Assembly (NCBI GenBank): GCA_038225095.1
Contig: JBBREZ010000369.1
Location: forward strand, 1 to 7,133
DNA length: 7,133 bases
Direction: 5' to 3'
Origin: JAPLGZ01 sp038225095
GTDB lineage: Bacteria > Chloroflexota > Anaerolineae > Caldilineales > Caldilineaceae
Part shown: positions 5,822 through 7,133 of the stretch, in pieces
Layout of the letters: each line of letters starts with the position of its first letter
Numbering within the stretch: the first letter of the stretch is position 1
Program-made: the position numbers and the translations under genes
The notes under the pieces: generated by a model
Database searches by the model: none
Seen by the model: the letters and a program-made list of their open reading frames with translations, nothing else
What the model was told of the DNA's origin: nothing

Positions 5822-5909
5822 AAATGGTGTAATGGTTAATAGTGTAATGGTGAATGATTAATTGTTAAGCTCTCTATGATTTACCCTGTTGCATTTAATT
5901 AACCATTAC
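5822..5909. repeat. Heptamer-periodic repeat tract with 12-bp inverted repeat
   Basis: From about 5823 the plus strand runs in 7-8 bp steps (ATGGTGTA, ATGGTTA, ATAGTGTA, ATGGTGA, ATGATTA, ATTGTTA) up to 5867. A matching tract in the opposite orientation (ATTAACC, ATTACTT) lies at 5898-5911. GTAATGGTTAAT at 5829-5840 is a perfect reverse complement of 5898-5909, a 12-bp inverted repeat with a 57-nt spacer. The tract fills the gap between the binding-protein gene and permease A and ends right at the stop codon of the former (5910-5912). It belongs to the same repeat type as 4804-4969. Confidence 0.65.
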
Positions 5910-7133
5910 TTACTTTTTTAACACATTCGCCATCCAGCCGTCATCAATTGGCTTCACCCAACTGGCGCGAGCTTCGGGGATGGCGTGGCTGCTCAATACA
6001 TCGGAAGGCAAGGTAGCCACGCCACGCGGCGTCTGCGCTAATTGCGCCTGCTGCGCTTGGCTCAAATGCGTCGGGTCAATGGCGACCATCCAGCCCAATG
6101 ATGTGTCCGGATCAGTCAGCGCGATCTGATATTCCGGCGAAGCGAGAAAATCGGCTAATACCATTGCCCCGGCTGGATTGTTGGCATTATACGGGATGCC
6201 GACATAGCTGACGTTAGCCAGCGTGCCGCTGTCAAAGACGAAGGTGCGCATCGTGTCAGGATATTGGCCGGATTTGATGTAGGTCGAAGCGCGGTTAGCG
6301 TCGTACTCCATGTTGAAGTCGATCTCACCGTTGGCAATCAGATCAGTCATGGCGGCCAGTTCAGGATAGGTGTCGCCTTGGTGCCACAGATTGGGCTTGA
6401 TCGTGTTCAGGTAATCCCATACTTTGGGCGCAATTTTGTCATAGGCCGCCTGGTCAAATTCTTGCAAGAAAATGTCTGGACCGCCAGCCGCCCAATAAAA
6501 AAGCTGGCGCACAAAGGCGCTGCCCACATGGTTGGGCGGGGCGGGATAGGTGAAACGACCAGGATGTTGCGCAATCCAAGCTTGCAACGCCGCGAAAGTC
6601 TTAGGTGGATTCTCCACATTCTTTGCATTATACTCCATCACCCATTGAAAGCTGGCCCAGGGCGCTTCATAGCCATCCACCTTCTGGCCGAAATCATAGG
6701 CGACGGCTGGGTTGCCCCAGTTAATAAATTGGCTGTTTGGCAACAAATCGGTGAACGGCCCATAGAGCAGATTAGCCATTTTCAACGTGCGGAAATTCTC
6801 GCCATTGATCCAGATCAGGTCAACGCTGCCGCCACTATTTTTACCTGCCGCTTTTTCATTCAACACTTTATTGACCGCGTCTGCCGTATTTTCCACCGGC
6901 ACGCGATTTAAGATAATGCCATATTTTTCCTTGAGCGGGCCGCCGATCGCTGTATCCACATGCGCATTGATCGAATCCGAGCCGCCCCACATAAACCAAT
7001 TGACGGTGGTGCCTTTGGCGGCAGCCAACACGTCCTCCCATTTTTCATATTTTGGTACGCTCGTTTGGGTAATAATTTGGGCAGTGCCGCCCGTAGTCGG
7101 CGCTGCTGGCGCTATACAGCTCGCCAGCAGCGC
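5910..7133 (-). CDS. ynjB: YnjB-family ABC substrate-binding lipoprotein (5' end cut off)
   Basis: 407 residues are visible and the frame is open through the window edge, so the start and most of the signal peptide are missing. The first visible residues give a lipobox, LASC (residues 3-6, Cys codon at 7116-7118). A Pro/Ala/Thr/Gly-rich linker follows, so the mature protein should be lipid-anchored outside the cytoplasmic membrane. A GTG at 7031 is only an internal Val codon. Residues typical of YnjB are present: FMWGGSDSIN (47-56), NTADAVNKVL (82-91) and GGSVDLIWINGENFR (101-115). The C-terminal part keeps family features such as IPYNANNPAG, a predicted hinge region, and the DPTHLS region before the end. 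YnjB proteins form a periplasmic-binding-protein-like family whose ligand is not established. It is the first visible gene of the importer operon, 98 bp before permease A. Confidence 0.9.
   Translation of the reverse strand, partial: ALLASCIAPAAPTTGGTAQIITQTSVPKYEKWEDVLAAAKGTTVNWFMWGGSDSINAHVDTAIGGPLKEKYGIILNRVPVENTADAVNKVLNEKAAGKNSGGSVDLIWINGENFRTLKMANLLYGPFTDLLPNSQFINWGNPAVAYDFGQKVDGYEAPWASFQWVMEYNAKNVENPPKTFAALQAWIAQHPGRFTYPAPPNHVGSAFVRQLFYWAAGGPDIFLQEFDQAAYDKIAPKVWDYLNTIKPNLWHQGDTYPELAAMTDLIANGEIDFNMEYDANRASTYIKSGQYPDTMRTFVFDSGTLANVSYVGIPYNANNPAGAMVLADFLASPEYQIALTDPDTSLGWMVAIDPTHLSQAQQAQLAQTPRGVATLPSDVLSSHAIPEARASWVKPIDDGWMANVLKK

Noticed and set aside
6264..6911. A 215-codon plus-strand frame opposite the binding-protein gene
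   Set aside because: It lies fully antisense to the YnjB-family gene whose motifs are intact, and its product has no family signature.

Overview
The window looks like chromosomal DNA from a free-living bacterium with roughly balanced base composition by eye. Several traits recall Chloroflexota such as Anaerolineae: a single-domain SCP2 protein, a lipoprotein-anchored YnjB-type transporter, heptamer-periodic intergenic repeats, and a cyanobacterial/Chloroflexota-style VapB-like antitoxin. No marker gene is present, so this placement is an inference of low to moderate confidence.

Layout. Positions 1-96 hold an 8-bp tandem repeat and the leader of an SCP2 sterol-carrier-domain gene (97-483, +). 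A 250-bp spacer follows and contains a 128-bp palindromic element (about 496-623). Next is an iron-dependent alcohol dehydrogenase (734-1900, +). It converges with a minus-strand toxin-antitoxin pair: a PIN-domain VapC-like toxin (1954-2343) and its overlapping antitoxin (2333-2560), with a candidate promoter and operator at 2559-2612. About 380 bp (2561-2940) carries no gene I can support beyond that control region.

The right-hand 60% is a minus-strand ABC importer operon. In transcription order it encodes a YnjB-family substrate-binding lipoprotein (5910 to beyond 7133, 5' end cut by the window), permease A (4966-5811), permease B (3978-4781, start revised from a longer frame) and an ATPase with a C-terminal TOBE-like region (2941-3981). 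The last two overlap by ATGA. The binding protein would capture an unidentified substrate outside the membrane, the two permeases would form a heterodimeric channel, and the ATPase would drive uptake. In E. coli the YnjB-type system has one fused double permease (YnjC) and a short ATPase (YnjD), so the architecture here is different.

The least explained signal is in the spacers. Both wide gaps of the transporter operon carry degenerate 7-bp-periodic repeats of the ATTAACA/ATTCACA type, arranged as inverted arms. One forms a 166-bp element with 20-bp imperfect terminal inverted repeats that overlaps a permease stop codon. A 13-nt piece of the same repeat type also lies upstream of the SCP2 gene. 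I see no CRISPR array, phage, transposase, tRNA or rRNA. I found no clearly new biological system; the repeat family and the toxin-antitoxin control region most deserve a second look.
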